A stretch of DNA of 38,993 nt from Clostridia bacterium (GTDB lineage: Bacteria > Bacillota > DUOV01 > Zhaonellaceae). The notes beneath the pieces were generated by a model. That model did not search any database. It saw only the letters and a program-made list of their open reading frames with translations, and was not told the DNA's origin. This document shows, one piece after another, positions 16,985-26,328 of the stretch. Positions within the stretch are counted from its first letter, which is position 1; every line of letters begins with the position of its first letter. Made by a program: the position numbers and the translations under genes. Where the stretch lies: NCBI GenBank assembly GCA_012838615.1, contig DUOV01000056.1, forward strand, positions 1 to 38,993, written 5' to 3'.

Positions 16985-17620
16985 TTAATGATGAGTAACA
17001 AATTAAGAGTTAGCAAAAGAACAGCTTTTGGAAAGGGTTCGGCAAAAAGAGCCAGAAGAACAGGGCGGGTACCTGGTGTCTTTTATGGCGGAGAAGTAGG
17101 AAATCTGGCAATAGAAGCTGAGGAAAAAGAACTGCAAAAGGTAATTGGGAAGCAAGGTTTAATCGAGGTCGTAGTGGAAGATGGAAAAACATATCAAGGT
17201 CTTTTGCGTGATGTTCAGTATCACCCTGTTAAAAATAGTATTATTCACTATGATCTATTCCAGGTAGCCTCAAATGAGACCATCAAGGTTACCGTTCCTT
17301 TAGTACTGGAAGGCCAACCCCAAGGTGTAGCAGAAGGTGGTATATTACAACATGGTCAAAGGGAAATAGAAATTGAGTGTTTGGCTCAAAACATTCCTGA
17401 AAAAATAGATATTGATATAAGTAATATGCAAATAGGCGATATTTACAAGGTGGGGGATATTCCTCAATTAAAGGACATTACCATTGTAACTGATCCGGAT
17501 ACGGTAATTGCTAGTATCATTTCCAAACGTATAACTGAAGTGGAAGAAGATGCAGCAGAAGATGGAGCAGAAAATACAGCAGCTGAAACACCAAGTGAAG
17601 ACCAGGAATCTCAAGCTTAA
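16985..17620 (+). CDS. ctc: 50S ribosomal protein L25 / general stress protein Ctc
   Basis: 'LRVSKRTAFGKGSAKRARRTGRVPGVFYGGE' and a C-terminal TL5-like domain. Start is GTG/ATG within 16982-16991. Confidence 0.93.
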   Translation, partial: LMMSNKLRVSKRTAFGKGSAKRARRTGRVPGVFYGGEVGNLAIEAEEKELQKVIGKQGLIEVVVEDGKTYQGLLRDVQYHPVKNSIIHYDLFQVASNETIKVTVPLVLEGQPQGVAEGGILQHGQREIEIECLAQNIPEKIDIDISNMQIGDIYKVGDIPQLKDITIVTDPDTVIASIISKRITEVEEDAAEDGAENTAAETPSEDQESQA

Positions 17621-17680
17621 CTGGAATTAGGACTGGGAGAAGGAAATAATTTGGGGGCAGAGAATTAGAAGGAGACGAAA

Positions 17681-18253
17681 GTGGGGGGTAACATGAAGCT
17701 CATTGTTGGACTAGGTAATCCAGGACCTCGCTATGAGCTAACCCGGCATAATGTGGGTTTTATGGTTGTAGATTTAGTAGCAGATATGCTGAATACTGAT
17801 TTTAAGCTGTCGAAGCACCAAGCATTAGTAGCTGAGAGCCGGCTAGACAAAGAAAAAGTACTGCTGGTTAAACCACAAACCTTTATGAATTTAAGTGGCC
17901 AGGCAGTTTTAGCGTTACTAAACTGGTATAAACTCTCACCTCATGATGTAATAGTAGTATATGATGATCTTGATTTGGCTGTAGGACGTTTAAGAATTAG
18001 GGAAAAAGGTAGTGCTGGCGGACAAAAAGGTATGTCCAACATAATCAGCCTGTTAGGTACTGAAGAGATAACCAGACTTAGGGTAGGTATAGGTAGGCCA
18101 CCTGCAGGTTGGGAAGCTGCAGACTATGTTTTGAGCACTTTTTCCGATGAGGAGTGGAAAATACTGCAGGAGCTCTTACCTAAAGCTGGCGAAGCCGCAT
18201 TATTGCTTGCCAATGGTATGCTAAATGAAGCCATGAATAAATATAATTGTTAA
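17681..18253 (+). CDS. pth: Peptidyl-tRNA hydrolase
   Basis: 'MKLIVGLGNPGPRYELTRHNVGFMVVD', 'KPQTFMNLSGQAV', 'VYDDLDLAVGRLRIREKGSAGGQKGMSNII'. The initiating ATG is probably 17693. Confidence 0.97.
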   Translation: MGGNMKLIVGLGNPGPRYELTRHNVGFMVVDLVADMLNTDFKLSKHQALVAESRLDKEKVLLVKPQTFMNLSGQAVLALLNWYKLSPHDVIVVYDDLDLAVGRLRIREKGSAGGQKGMSNIISLLGTEEITRLRVGIGRPPAGWEAADYVLSTFSDEEWKILQELLPKAGEAALLLANGMLNEAMNKYNC

Positions 18254-18265
18254 AAGGAGAGAAAG

Positions 18266-18661
18266 ACGATCCTTTTATTTTCGGGATTACTAGCCGCCAT
18301 TTCGGCTTGGTTGATTAATAGTCTGATAACAGGGAAATTGGGTGCAGTAGCTATTTTCAGTCTTGTTCCTCTAATTGAGGAAATGTTAAAAACCGGTTTT
18401 GCCCTCTTATTTAATTCTTCCGTACTATATACTCATCTAACTTTTGGTTTGGTAGAGGCTGTTTTTGATGTATTACGTCCGGGGCACAACCAAGCTCCGG
18501 CCGGGGTTGTGGGCATTATAAGCCATGGCCTTTACGGTTGGTTGACTTATAAGGTACTGACTTTGTCAGGAAGTGTCTGGTTAGCTATGGCATCTGCTGT
18601 AGCTTTACATAGCCTGTGGAACGCAGGTGTGATTTTTCTAGCACCAGCTAAACGAAAGTAA
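18266..18661 (+). CDS. Small PrsW-like integral membrane protein (putative intramembrane protease fold)
   Basis: 'PLIEEMLKTG' (EExxK), 'FGLVEAVFD', 'SHGLYGWLTY', 'ALHSLWNAG' (HxxWN) resemble PrsW/CPBP motifs. The ORF track starts at TTG 18311, but the frame is open upstream and aaggaga (18254-18260) points to about 18266/18269. Confidence 0.55.
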   Translation, partial: TILLFSGLLAAISAWLINSLITGKLGAVAIFSLVPLIEEMLKTGFALLFNSSVLYTHLTFGLVEAVFDVLRPGHNQAPAGVVGIISHGLYGWLTYKVLTLSGSVWLAMASAVALHSLWNAGVIFLAPAKRK

Positions 18662-18751
18662 TAAGTAGTTTTTAGTCGTTATAAAATTTAAAAATTTAAA
18701 CTCTTTAACTCAAAACTGGAAAAATGGGGGTCCTATAAGGACGTCCATCTT

Positions 18752-21700
18752 TTGGTATTGCTAAGGGATTATTTAGGGAGGTTTACGAACTTGCGCCATC
18801 CCGGTTTACTTAATTTATTACAACAGGATAGTGGCTATCAAAGCATTGTACAAGGACTAAACCAGAAACTTCAAAGCCAGGTTGTCTATGGTCTGGTTGG
18901 TTCACAAAAAAGTTTTTGGGTAAGTGGCGTGCTCGGGCAGGGTAGCCAACCGATGGTTATAATTGCACCTGATGAGGATGTGGCCAGGAAGTGGGCCGAT
19001 GATTTGGCAACTTTTTTCCCCGGTCAAATAGGGATGTTTCCAGTCCGGGAGATGCTTCAGTATCAAATTTTAGCTCATAGTAAGGAACTGATGGCTGAGC
19101 GGTTAAGTATAATGGCTAAAATTATTAAGGGCGAAGTCATGTGTCTTGTCACCACAGGTGAGGCTTTAGCCCAAAACTTTATACCGAGCCAAATATTTAA
19201 AGAAAGTCTTTTTTCCTTAGAAAAGTTTCAAGTAGTTGAATGGGAGCAGCTAATCGCCAAATTTAACTTCTTAGGCTACGAAAGAGTGGACCTAGTAGAA
19301 GCTAAAGGTCAGTTTGCTGTTCGGGGCGGCATTATAGATATTTTTTTATTAACTGAAGATGACCCTATCCGCATTGAATTTTTTGATGACGAAATAGATT
19401 CAATCCGCTTTTTTGATCTTGATGATCAGCGTTCTCATACTGAACTTAGTAAAATAACTATCAGCCCTGCCAGAGAACTGATCTTAACAGAGGAAGCCAA
19501 GGAACGAGGCCAAGAAGCAATTCGCAGAGAGTGGCAGGCTACTTTAAAGCGGTTGGGAAAAAATGGCGAAAGAAGTGTCATAGAAAACCTTAATCATAAA
19601 GTTAGTGAAGGGTTGGAAATGTTGGAACAGGGCCTGTGGTCGGAAGGCCTAGAGCGCTGGCAGCCTTTCTTTTATCCTGAGCAGACTACCTTATTAGATT
19701 ATTTTCCTGTCAGGCCTTTTATTGTCATTGATGAGTATAACAGGGTAATTGAGCATTTAGAGGTTAAAGAAAAGGAAAGGTCAGAATCTTTTATTGATCT
19801 TTTGGCGGCAGGAGGGGCATTACCTGGGCAAAGTAAGATTTATTTTAGTGTAAACGAAGTTTCCAGATTTCTTACAGCTTACCAAAGGGTATATCTAAAC
19901 ACTTTACCTCAGAAAATTTCCGGAATCGAACCTAAAAACATCCAAAGTGTTGTAACTAAAACCATGCATCCTTTTATGAGCAAGTTTAGTCTCTTAACGG
20001 AAGACCTTAAACTCTGGAAAAAAGACCATTATAAAATATTTTTAGTGGTTCAGGATAAGGAACGGGCCAGATATTTGCAAAATCTTTTGAACGAACATAA
20101 AGTTGAGGCAACTATCATTTCTGAAGTAACTGCAGTTCCTTTTTCCGGTATCTATATAACTATAGGTACATTTAATCAAGGTTTTGAATACCCGGGACTA
20201 AAACTTGTGATAATCACCGAGCAGGAAGTGTTCGGCCAGCGGAAACGCAAGAAGCTTCGCCATAAGGCGAAGGAAGGAAGTAAGATTAGTGTATTTACAG
20301 AATTGGAGATTGGGGATTATGTAGTTCATGTCCATCATGGTGTCGGGCGTTATTTAGGGATAGAAAAGCTAACGGTAGACGGTATTTTTAAAGATTACCT
20401 TCTAATTCAATATGCAGGCGAAGATAAACTTTATATCCCTACAGATCAGATCGATCTAATTCAAAAATATATTGGAGCAGAAGGCCATATACCTAAACTA
20501 AATAAATTAGGCGGAAGTGAATGGAGCAAAGTGAAATCCCGAGTAAAAGCTTCCGTTCAGGACATGGCTAAAGACTTACTAAAGCTATACGCAGCCAGGG
20601 AGGCGGCGGTAGGCTTTGCTTTTTCACCCGATACTGTATGGCAAAAAGAATTTGAAGATGCTTTTCCGTATACAGAAACACCGGACCAGCTGCAAGCGAT
20701 TTTGGATGTAAAAAAAGATATGGAAATTCCAAAACCCATGGATCGGCTACTGATTGGTGATGTTGGGTACGGAAAAACTGAAGTGGCTTTAAGGGCTGCT
20801 TGCAAAGCTGTAATGGATTCGAAGCAGGTAGCAGTACTTGTTCCTACTACAGTTTTGGCTGGGCAGCACTATAATACTTTTAGGCAGCGTTTTAAAGATT
20901 ACCCGGTAGAGATAGGATTGTTGAGCCGCTTTAAATCTCCGAAGGAACAAGCAGCAGTTTTGCAAGGGTTAAAAGAAGGTTCTATTGACATTGTCATAGG
21001 TACCCATCGACTTTTATCTGCTGACGTAAAATTTAAAGACTTGGGACTGGTTATTGTAGATGAAGAACAGCGCTTTGGAGTTGCTCACAAAGAACGTTTA
21101 AAGCAACTTCGAAATGCGGTGGATGTCCTTACCTTAACTGCGACTCCTATACCTCGTACTCTCCATATGTCTTTGGCTGGCGTCAGGGATATGAGTGTCA
21201 TAGAAACCCCTCCCGAAGATAGGTACCCTGTTCAGACCTATGTGGTGGAATATAGCGGAGAACTTGTGCGGGATGCTATTAAAAGGGAATTAAATAGGGG
21301 GGGACAGGTCTATTTTGTTCATAACCGGATTGCAGATTTAGAACGGATAGCCGCTCACCTACAGGCTTTAGTACCTCAATGTAAAATAAGTATTGCCCAT
21401 GGACAGATGAAAGAGGATGAACTGGAAGAAGCCATGCTTTCTTTTATTGAAGGTGAATCGGATGTATTAGTTTGTACAACTATTGTGGAAAACGGTTTAG
21501 ATATTAGCAATGTTAATACTCTTATTGTAAGTGAAGCGGACCATTTAGGCTTAGCTCAACTATATCAGCTTAGGGGCAGGGTTGGAAGAAGCAACCGCTT
21601 AGCTTATGCCTATTTTACTTACCGCTCTGATAAGGTCTTAAACCCGTTGGCAGAAAAAAGACTGAGGGCTATTCGAGAATTTACCGAATTTGGTTCAGGC

Positions 21701-22321
21701 TTTAAAATAGCCATGCGTGATTTAGAGATACGGGGCGCTGGAAATTTATTAGGGCCGGAACAGCATGGCCATATGTTGGCTGTTGGTTTTGATCTTTATT
21801 GTCGCCTTTTGGAAGAAGCTGTTGAAGAATTAAAGGGAGAAGGAGAATCTAAAGAAAAAGAAATTCAACCCAACATTGAAATAGAAGTGGATGCTTACAT
21901 AAATGATGATTACATTGCTAATTCAGGCTTAAAGATGGAGTTTTATCAAAGATTAGCTGAAGCCATGGAAGAAGATGAGATAATGGAAATTACCGATGAA
22001 TTAGTTGATCGTTTTGGCACTCCTCCACGTCCTGTTGAAAACCTCCTGCATATTTCAAAGATTCGTGTGCTGGCCAAGAAGCTTGGTGCCAAGAGCATTA
22101 CTGCTAAAAAGAACATGCTAAAGGTAGAATTTCCTAAGTGTCCATTAAACGGTGAGCAATTGTTTGCCTTAGATAAGGAATTTAAGCGTAGACTTAATTT
22201 TGATGTTTCCCAAGGGTTAAGAATATCAGTTAAGTTAAGACCTAAAGAAATGGAAAAAACTCTTGTAATTTTGGAAACTATTCTCAAGAAAATTAAAATT
22301 CTTGCTGGCTTCCTGCATTGA
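18752..22321 (+). CDS. mfd: Transcription-repair coupling factor
   Basis: 1189 aa; CarD-like RID 'IGDYVVHVHHGVGRYLGIEKL', Walker A 'LLIGDVGYGKTEVALRAA', 'VDEEQRFGV', 'QLYQLRGRVGRS'. Confidence 0.97.
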   Translation: MVLLRDYLGRFTNLRHPGLLNLLQQDSGYQSIVQGLNQKLQSQVVYGLVGSQKSFWVSGVLGQGSQPMVIIAPDEDVARKWADDLATFFPGQIGMFPVREMLQYQILAHSKELMAERLSIMAKIIKGEVMCLVTTGEALAQNFIPSQIFKESLFSLEKFQVVEWEQLIAKFNFLGYERVDLVEAKGQFAVRGGIIDIFLLTEDDPIRIEFFDDEIDSIRFFDLDDQRSHTELSKITISPARELILTEEAKERGQEAIRREWQATLKRLGKNGERSVIENLNHKVSEGLEMLEQGLWSEGLERWQPFFYPEQTTLLDYFPVRPFIVIDEYNRVIEHLEVKEKERSESFIDLLAAGGALPGQSKIYFSVNEVSRFLTAYQRVYLNTLPQKISGIEPKNIQSVVTKTMHPFMSKFSLLTEDLKLWKKDHYKIFLVVQDKERARYLQNLLNEHKVEATIISEVTAVPFSGIYITIGTFNQGFEYPGLKLVIITEQEVFGQRKRKKLRHKAKEGSKISVFTELEIGDYVVHVHHGVGRYLGIEKLTVDGIFKDYLLIQYAGEDKLYIPTDQIDLIQKYIGAEGHIPKLNKLGGSEWSKVKSRVKASVQDMAKDLLKLYAAREAAVGFAFSPDTVWQKEFEDAFPYTETPDQLQAILDVKKDMEIPKPMDRLLIGDVGYGKTEVALRAACKAVMDSKQVAVLVPTTVLAGQHYNTFRQRFKDYPVEIGLLSRFKSPKEQAAVLQGLKEGSIDIVIGTHRLLSADVKFKDLGLVIVDEEQRFGVAHKERLKQLRNAVDVLTLTATPIPRTLHMSLAGVRDMSVIETPPEDRYPVQTYVVEYSGELVRDAIKRELNRGGQVYFVHNRIADLERIAAHLQALVPQCKISIAHGQMKEDELEEAMLSFIEGESDVLVCTTIVENGLDISNVNTLIVSEADHLGLAQLYQLRGRVGRSNRLAYAYFTYRSDKVLNPLAEKRLRAIREFTEFGSGFKIAMRDLEIRGAGNLLGPEQHGHMLAVGFDLYCRLLEEAVEELKGEGESKEKEIQPNIEIEVDAYINDDYIANSGLKMEFYQRLAEAMEEDEIMEITDELVDRFGTPPRPVENLLHISKIRVLAKKLGAKSITAKKNMLKVEFPKCPLNGEQLFALDKEFKRRLNFDVSQGLRISVKLRPKEMEKTLVILETILKKIKILAGFLH

Positions 22322-22375
22322 TTGCTATAATGAGAAGGTGTATTGGACAAGTGAAAAAAGAAAGGTAGTGAAGTA

Positions 22376-23380
22376 GTGCATAAATTTTCCAGATGTAGAA
22401 TTTTAGCCGTCTTACTGCTTATAGTAATCATTTTGGGAGGTTGCGGCAAAAAAGAGGATTATGTGGCTAAGGTAAACGGGGATATTATCACTCGAGCCGA
22501 GCTTAACAAAAGAACAGAAGTGAAATTATCTCAATATGAACTACAAGGATTTTCTTTTAGCGACGAACAAGGCGAAGAGTTGAAAAAACTTGTAGAGCAA
22601 GAGGCTTTGTATGAGTTGATTCAAGAGCAAATTTTTAAGCAGGAAATAGAAAAGCAAGGAATTAAAATGGACAAAGATAAGGCTGAGGAACAAATAGCCA
22701 GTATGGAGGAAGTATACGGCAAAGAAACATTTATAGAGCTTCTTAAAGCTCAAAAAATTAGCAGAAAAGATTTGGTTAATCAAGTCGCTTTTCAAATGGC
22801 AGTTGAAGAACTGTATCAGAAGGTAACGGCAGATATTGAAGTTACAGAAAAAGAAGCAAACGACTACTTTAACGAAAATAAGGATGATTTAATTCAAGTG
22901 AAAGTAAGTCATATTTTAGCTTCAGCCCAGAAAGATTCAGCTACCGAGGAAGAACGTAAACAAGCAAAAGAAAAAGCTCGGGGTTGGATCGAAAGACTTT
23001 CAGCAGGCGAAGATTTTACTGAGTTAGCTAAGAAAGAATCTGACGAACCAGGCGCTGAAAATTCAGGAGGCTCCTTAGGTGGTTATTTTTCTAAGTCCAC
23101 CAGTAATTTTGTTCCAGAATTTACGGAAGCAGCCTTTAAAATAAAAGAAGGTACATTTAGTCAAAGCCCAGTAGAAACTGACTTTGGTTACCATGTGATC
23201 AAAGTTGAGGATCGAAAAGATACTTTTGCTGAATTAAAAGATAGCCTAATAGATACACTAACCATAAATAAGAAAAATGAAAAGTTTAATGCATTTTTTG
23301 CTGATCTAATGAAAAATGCGGAGATAGAAAATAAATTAGCAGAGGAAGCAGAACAGAAAAAAGAGACTCAAAATGAGTAA
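22376..23380 (+). CDS. prsA: Peptidylprolyl isomerase lipoprotein (PrsA/SurA-like)
   Basis: Lipobox 'IVIILGGCGKK', SurA-N-like region, parvulin domain 'VKVSHILASAQKD...GYFSKSTSNFVPEFTEAAFKIKEG'. Confidence 0.9.
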   Translation: MHKFSRCRILAVLLLIVIILGGCGKKEDYVAKVNGDIITRAELNKRTEVKLSQYELQGFSFSDEQGEELKKLVEQEALYELIQEQIFKQEIEKQGIKMDKDKAEEQIASMEEVYGKETFIELLKAQKISRKDLVNQVAFQMAVEELYQKVTADIEVTEKEANDYFNENKDDLIQVKVSHILASAQKDSATEEERKQAKEKARGWIERLSAGEDFTELAKKESDEPGAENSGGSLGGYFSKSTSNFVPEFTEAAFKIKEGTFSQSPVETDFGYHVIKVEDRKDTFAELKDSLIDTLTINKKNEKFNAFFADLMKNAEIENKLAEEAEQKKETQNE

Positions 23381-23421
23381 ATGCGAAAAGAACCAAAAAA
23401 ATATAATAAGTACGAATTGAC

Positions 23422-23451
23422 GGGGACATACTAAGCATGTCCCCTTTTTTT
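23422..23451 (+). terminator. Terminator hairpin after prsA-like gene, GGGGACAT...ATGTCCCC
   Basis: ggggacat-actaagc-atgtcccc followed by ttttttt. Confidence 0.8.
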
Positions 23452-23594
23452 GACTTTAAACCCTATTTTTATATCTTTTGAAGTAAGAGCAAGTACATTT
23501 AGGCTCCTGCTTGTGCCAAAGCTTGGCATAATTCAAGCTATCTTTGTAGGACAAGTACGAATCCTAACTTTTTTAGCAATATAATGGAAAAAAA

Positions 23595-23625
23595 TGAATA
23601 ATCTGCTCCTAGGGGATATATACTA
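23595..23625 (+). promoter_or_regulatory. SigG/SigF-like promoter for spoVT
   Basis: TGAATA - N18 - TATACTA (consensus about CATACTA), upstream of spoVT, which is SigG-dependent in B. subtilis. Confidence 0.45.
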
Positions 23626-23675
23626 ACAGTGAAATCAACCATATTTAAGACGGCAGAAGGAGGGATAATATAAAA

Positions 23676-24239
23676 ATGAAAGCTACAGGTATTGTGAGGC
23701 GTATTGATGATTTAGGGAGAGTTGTAATTCCTAAAGAAATACGTAGGACGCTGCGTATTCGTGAAGGGGACCCTCTTGAGATATTTGTAGATCGAGAAGG
23801 TGAAGTTATTTTAAAAAAATATTCCCCCATCGGTGAACTAGGGGATTTTGCTAAGGAGTATGCAGACTCTTTATATGAAGCAATTGGTCATATAGCTTGT
23901 ATTGCTGATCGCGATAACATTATTGCAGTTGCAGGTGCACCCAAAAAGGAATTTTTAAATAAAGCCATTGGGCCTGCTGTAGAAAAAGTTATGCAAGAAC
24001 GTAAAACTGTACTTATTAATGAACCTGGTCAGCATATTTTATGCAAAGGTTGCGCTCCTACAGAAAAGGGAGAAGAGTGTAAATTTAGCGCTGAAGTGAT
24101 TGCCCCCATTATTGCTGGAGGAGACCCTATTGGAGCTGTAATTTTATGCTCTAAAGATGAAAAAGTTAAAATGGGCGATATGGAAGTTAAGCTAGCCGAA
24201 ACGGCTGCTGGATTTCTTGCTAAACAGATGGAACAATAG
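23676..24239 (+). CDS. spoVT: Stage V sporulation protein T (AbrB-family regulator)
   Basis: 'MKATGIVRRIDDLGRVVIPKEIRRTLRIREGDPLEIFVDREGEVILKKYSPIGEL' plus a GAF-like C-terminal domain. Confidence 0.97.
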   Translation: MKATGIVRRIDDLGRVVIPKEIRRTLRIREGDPLEIFVDREGEVILKKYSPIGELGDFAKEYADSLYEAIGHIACIADRDNIIAVAGAPKKEFLNKAIGPAVEKVMQERKTVLINEPGQHILCKGCAPTEKGEECKFSAEVIAPIIAGGDPIGAVILCSKDEKVKMGDMEVKLAETAAGFLAKQMEQ

Positions 24240-24240
24240 T

Positions 24241-24263
24241 GGCGCCTTTTATGGCGCTTTTTA
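24241..24263 (+). terminator. Terminator after spoVT
   Basis: gcgcc-ttttat-ggcgc followed by ttttta. Confidence 0.65.
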
Positions 24264-24396
24264 TATTTGCTAAGGAATTTATTTTTGGCAATTTAGCAAA
24301 AACGGCGGGAAAATGGGCGAATGTTTTGTTGAGCGGGACTAATTTCCACAGCCGTCACAAGCTTTGCTCAAGGTCAACGCGTAGGAGTTATTCGTT

Positions 24397-24503
24397 GGGG
24401 ACATTCCGTTCAAGAAACAAGAGACCAGAAGCCAGAAGCAAGTTAGGTGCTTTCTTTCTTGCCTCTTACCTCTTGCTTCCTGCCTCCCGAACGGAGTGTC
24501 CCC
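24397..24503. repeat. REP/MITE-like palindromic element with GGGGACA...TGTCCCC ends and heptad-repeat arms
   Basis: Left end GGGGACATTCCGTT; right end AACGGAGTGTCCCC (13/14 inverted match). The left arm parses as 7-mers aagaaac/aagagac/cagaagc/cagaagc/aagttag; the right arm (reverse complement) as gggaggc/aggaagc/aagaggt/aagaggc/aagaaag. Confidence 0.7.
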
Positions 24504-24734
24504 TGACCGCTTATGCGAAACAATCATTCGTCCGCTACATTAATTCTTTGTTTTCCAGGGAACAAATTTTATTTAAAGAAGGTAATTCAAAATAAATAAA
24601 GTATATGTCTTGCTAACAGCTATTAAAAATTATAGAACATGTTAGCAAGTGTTTTTATAAAAAATTAAAAATACTAAAATTTGAGGAGCTGTTATAGTAT
24701 TTAAATACAGGGTTAGCATGAGGGGAGTAAAGGG

Positions 24735-26324
24735 ATGAAAAAGGGTTTTTTACAAGGAGCCGTTATTTTAAGTGGGGCAGGAATATTGGTAAAAGTATTG
24801 GGGGCACTATATCGTATCCCTTTGGCACGCATACTGGGCGGGGAAGGTATGGGGTTATACCAAATGGCTTATCCTATTTATACCAGTATTCTAGCTATAT
24901 CTACAGCAGGTGTACCCGTAGCTATATCTATTTTGGTAGCTGAAAAGTTGGCCAAGGGAGATAATCAAGGTGCTTACAGAATTTTTCGGATCTCGTTGAC
25001 TATGCTGACTCTTACTGGCCTGATTTCCTCTTTTTTAGTGTTTAGTAACGCCAAGTTTTTAGCGGAAAAAGTATTAGGAGAACCACGGGCTTTTTTTGCT
25101 ATTGTTGCAATTAGTCCTGCTATATTTTTTACGGCAGTAGTCTCAGCTTTTCGTGGTTACTTTCAAGGTTATCAAGAAATGTTGCCTACTGCCGTTTCCC
25201 AGGTGGTGGAACAATTGATCCGGGTTATAACAGTATTAACCGGAAGTGTTATTTTACTGCCTCATGGACTGGAATTGGCTGCCGGCGGTGCTACTTTCGG
25301 AGCCGTTACAGGCGGGGTGGCAGCTTTACTAGTCTTATTAGTATTCTATAAAATCCATAGTAATAGCAACTTCTTTCAATTAAAGGGAAGCATGAAAACC
25401 CGGGATAGTACCTTGGCAATAATTTTACGTATTTTTAAAATAGCTTTCCCCTTATCCCTGGGCGGCCTGGTAATGCCCCTAATGCAAGCCGTAGATGCCC
25501 TTTTTGTACCAATGGGTTTACAGGCAGCAGGCTTAAGTCCAGCCAGAGCTACAGAACTATTCGGCCAATTTACCGGAATGGCCGGTAGTCTGATTAATTT
25601 GCCCTCCATCATAACTATTTCTTTAGCAGTAAGCTTGGTGCCGGCAGTATCAGGAGCCCTGGCTTTAAAAAAGCTCCGGCTGGCAGAAAGACGTATTTCG
25701 GCAAGTAATCGCCTTGCTTTACTTTTGTGCTTACCGGCTGGGGCAGGGTTAGGAATCTTAGCCACACCCATAAGTCTCATGTTGTATGATATAGCTGAGG
25801 TTGGTATACCTCTAAGATTTTTGGCTCCTGGCGTTTTATTTTTAGGCTTATATCAGACTACAGCCGGAGCTTTGCAAGGTTTGAACAAAACTGCTTATCC
25901 GGTTATTAATCTTATGATAGGTCTTATAGTAAAATCCATACTAAACTATAAGTTAACTGCTATACCTGCTCTAAATATTAAAGGTTCGGCCATAGCAACT
26001 GTTGCTGCCTTTTTTGTGGCCTTTAGCTTAAATTATCTTTTATTAAAAGTAAAATTTGCTATGAAATTTAGACTGTTAAAGACATCGGTAATACCATTAG
26101 TGGCTACAGGGATAATGGTAGTTGGTACAAAAAATATTTATGAAATTTTTTATTACCGACTTTCCAATAGTTTTGCTACCCTAGGCTCAATTATGTCCGG
26201 AACAATAATTTATTTTTTTAGTTTATTGATGCTGGGAGGTTTAGGGGAAGATGATATTGTATTAATTCCACGTATTGGACAAAAAATAGCTGAAGTTTTA
26301 AAAAAACTATCTATCTTGAGGTGA
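24735..26324 (+). CDS. spoVB: Stage V sporulation protein B / MurJ-like MOP flippase
   Basis: 'GAGILVKVLGALYRIPLARILGGEGMGLYQMAYPIY' and 12-14 predicted TM segments. Confidence 0.9.
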   Translation: MKKGFLQGAVILSGAGILVKVLGALYRIPLARILGGEGMGLYQMAYPIYTSILAISTAGVPVAISILVAEKLAKGDNQGAYRIFRISLTMLTLTGLISSFLVFSNAKFLAEKVLGEPRAFFAIVAISPAIFFTAVVSAFRGYFQGYQEMLPTAVSQVVEQLIRVITVLTGSVILLPHGLELAAGGATFGAVTGGVAALLVLLVFYKIHSNSNFFQLKGSMKTRDSTLAIILRIFKIAFPLSLGGLVMPLMQAVDALFVPMGLQAAGLSPARATELFGQFTGMAGSLINLPSIITISLAVSLVPAVSGALALKKLRLAERRISASNRLALLLCLPAGAGLGILATPISLMLYDIAEVGIPLRFLAPGVLFLGLYQTTAGALQGLNKTAYPVINLMIGLIVKSILNYKLTAIPALNIKGSAIATVAAFFVAFSLNYLLLKVKFAMKFRLLKTSVIPLVATGIMVVGTKNIYEIFYYRLSNSFATLGSIMSGTIIYFFSLLMLGGLGEDDIVLIPRIGQKIAEVLKKLSILR

Positions 26325-26328
26325 ATTT

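Noticed and set aside
18730-18742. GTCCT-ATA-AGGAC mini-hairpin overlapping a possible mfd RBS
   Set aside because: Only 5 bp with a 3-nt loop and the mfd start itself is uncertain; too weak to claim regulation.
21946-22449. 167-aa minus-strand ORF overlapping the mfd end and prsA-like start
   Set aside because: Antisense to two confidently identified genes, low-complexity Ser-rich translation, no domain similarity.
24239-24595. 118-aa ORF (and antisense 24339-24527) downstream of spoVT
   Set aside because: Spans the spoVT terminator and the palindromic repeat; composition reflects the repeat arms; no recognisable domain or RBS. Treated as spurious.
25376-25780. 134-aa minus-strand ORF inside spoVB
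   Set aside because: Fully antisense to spoVB; shadow ORF.
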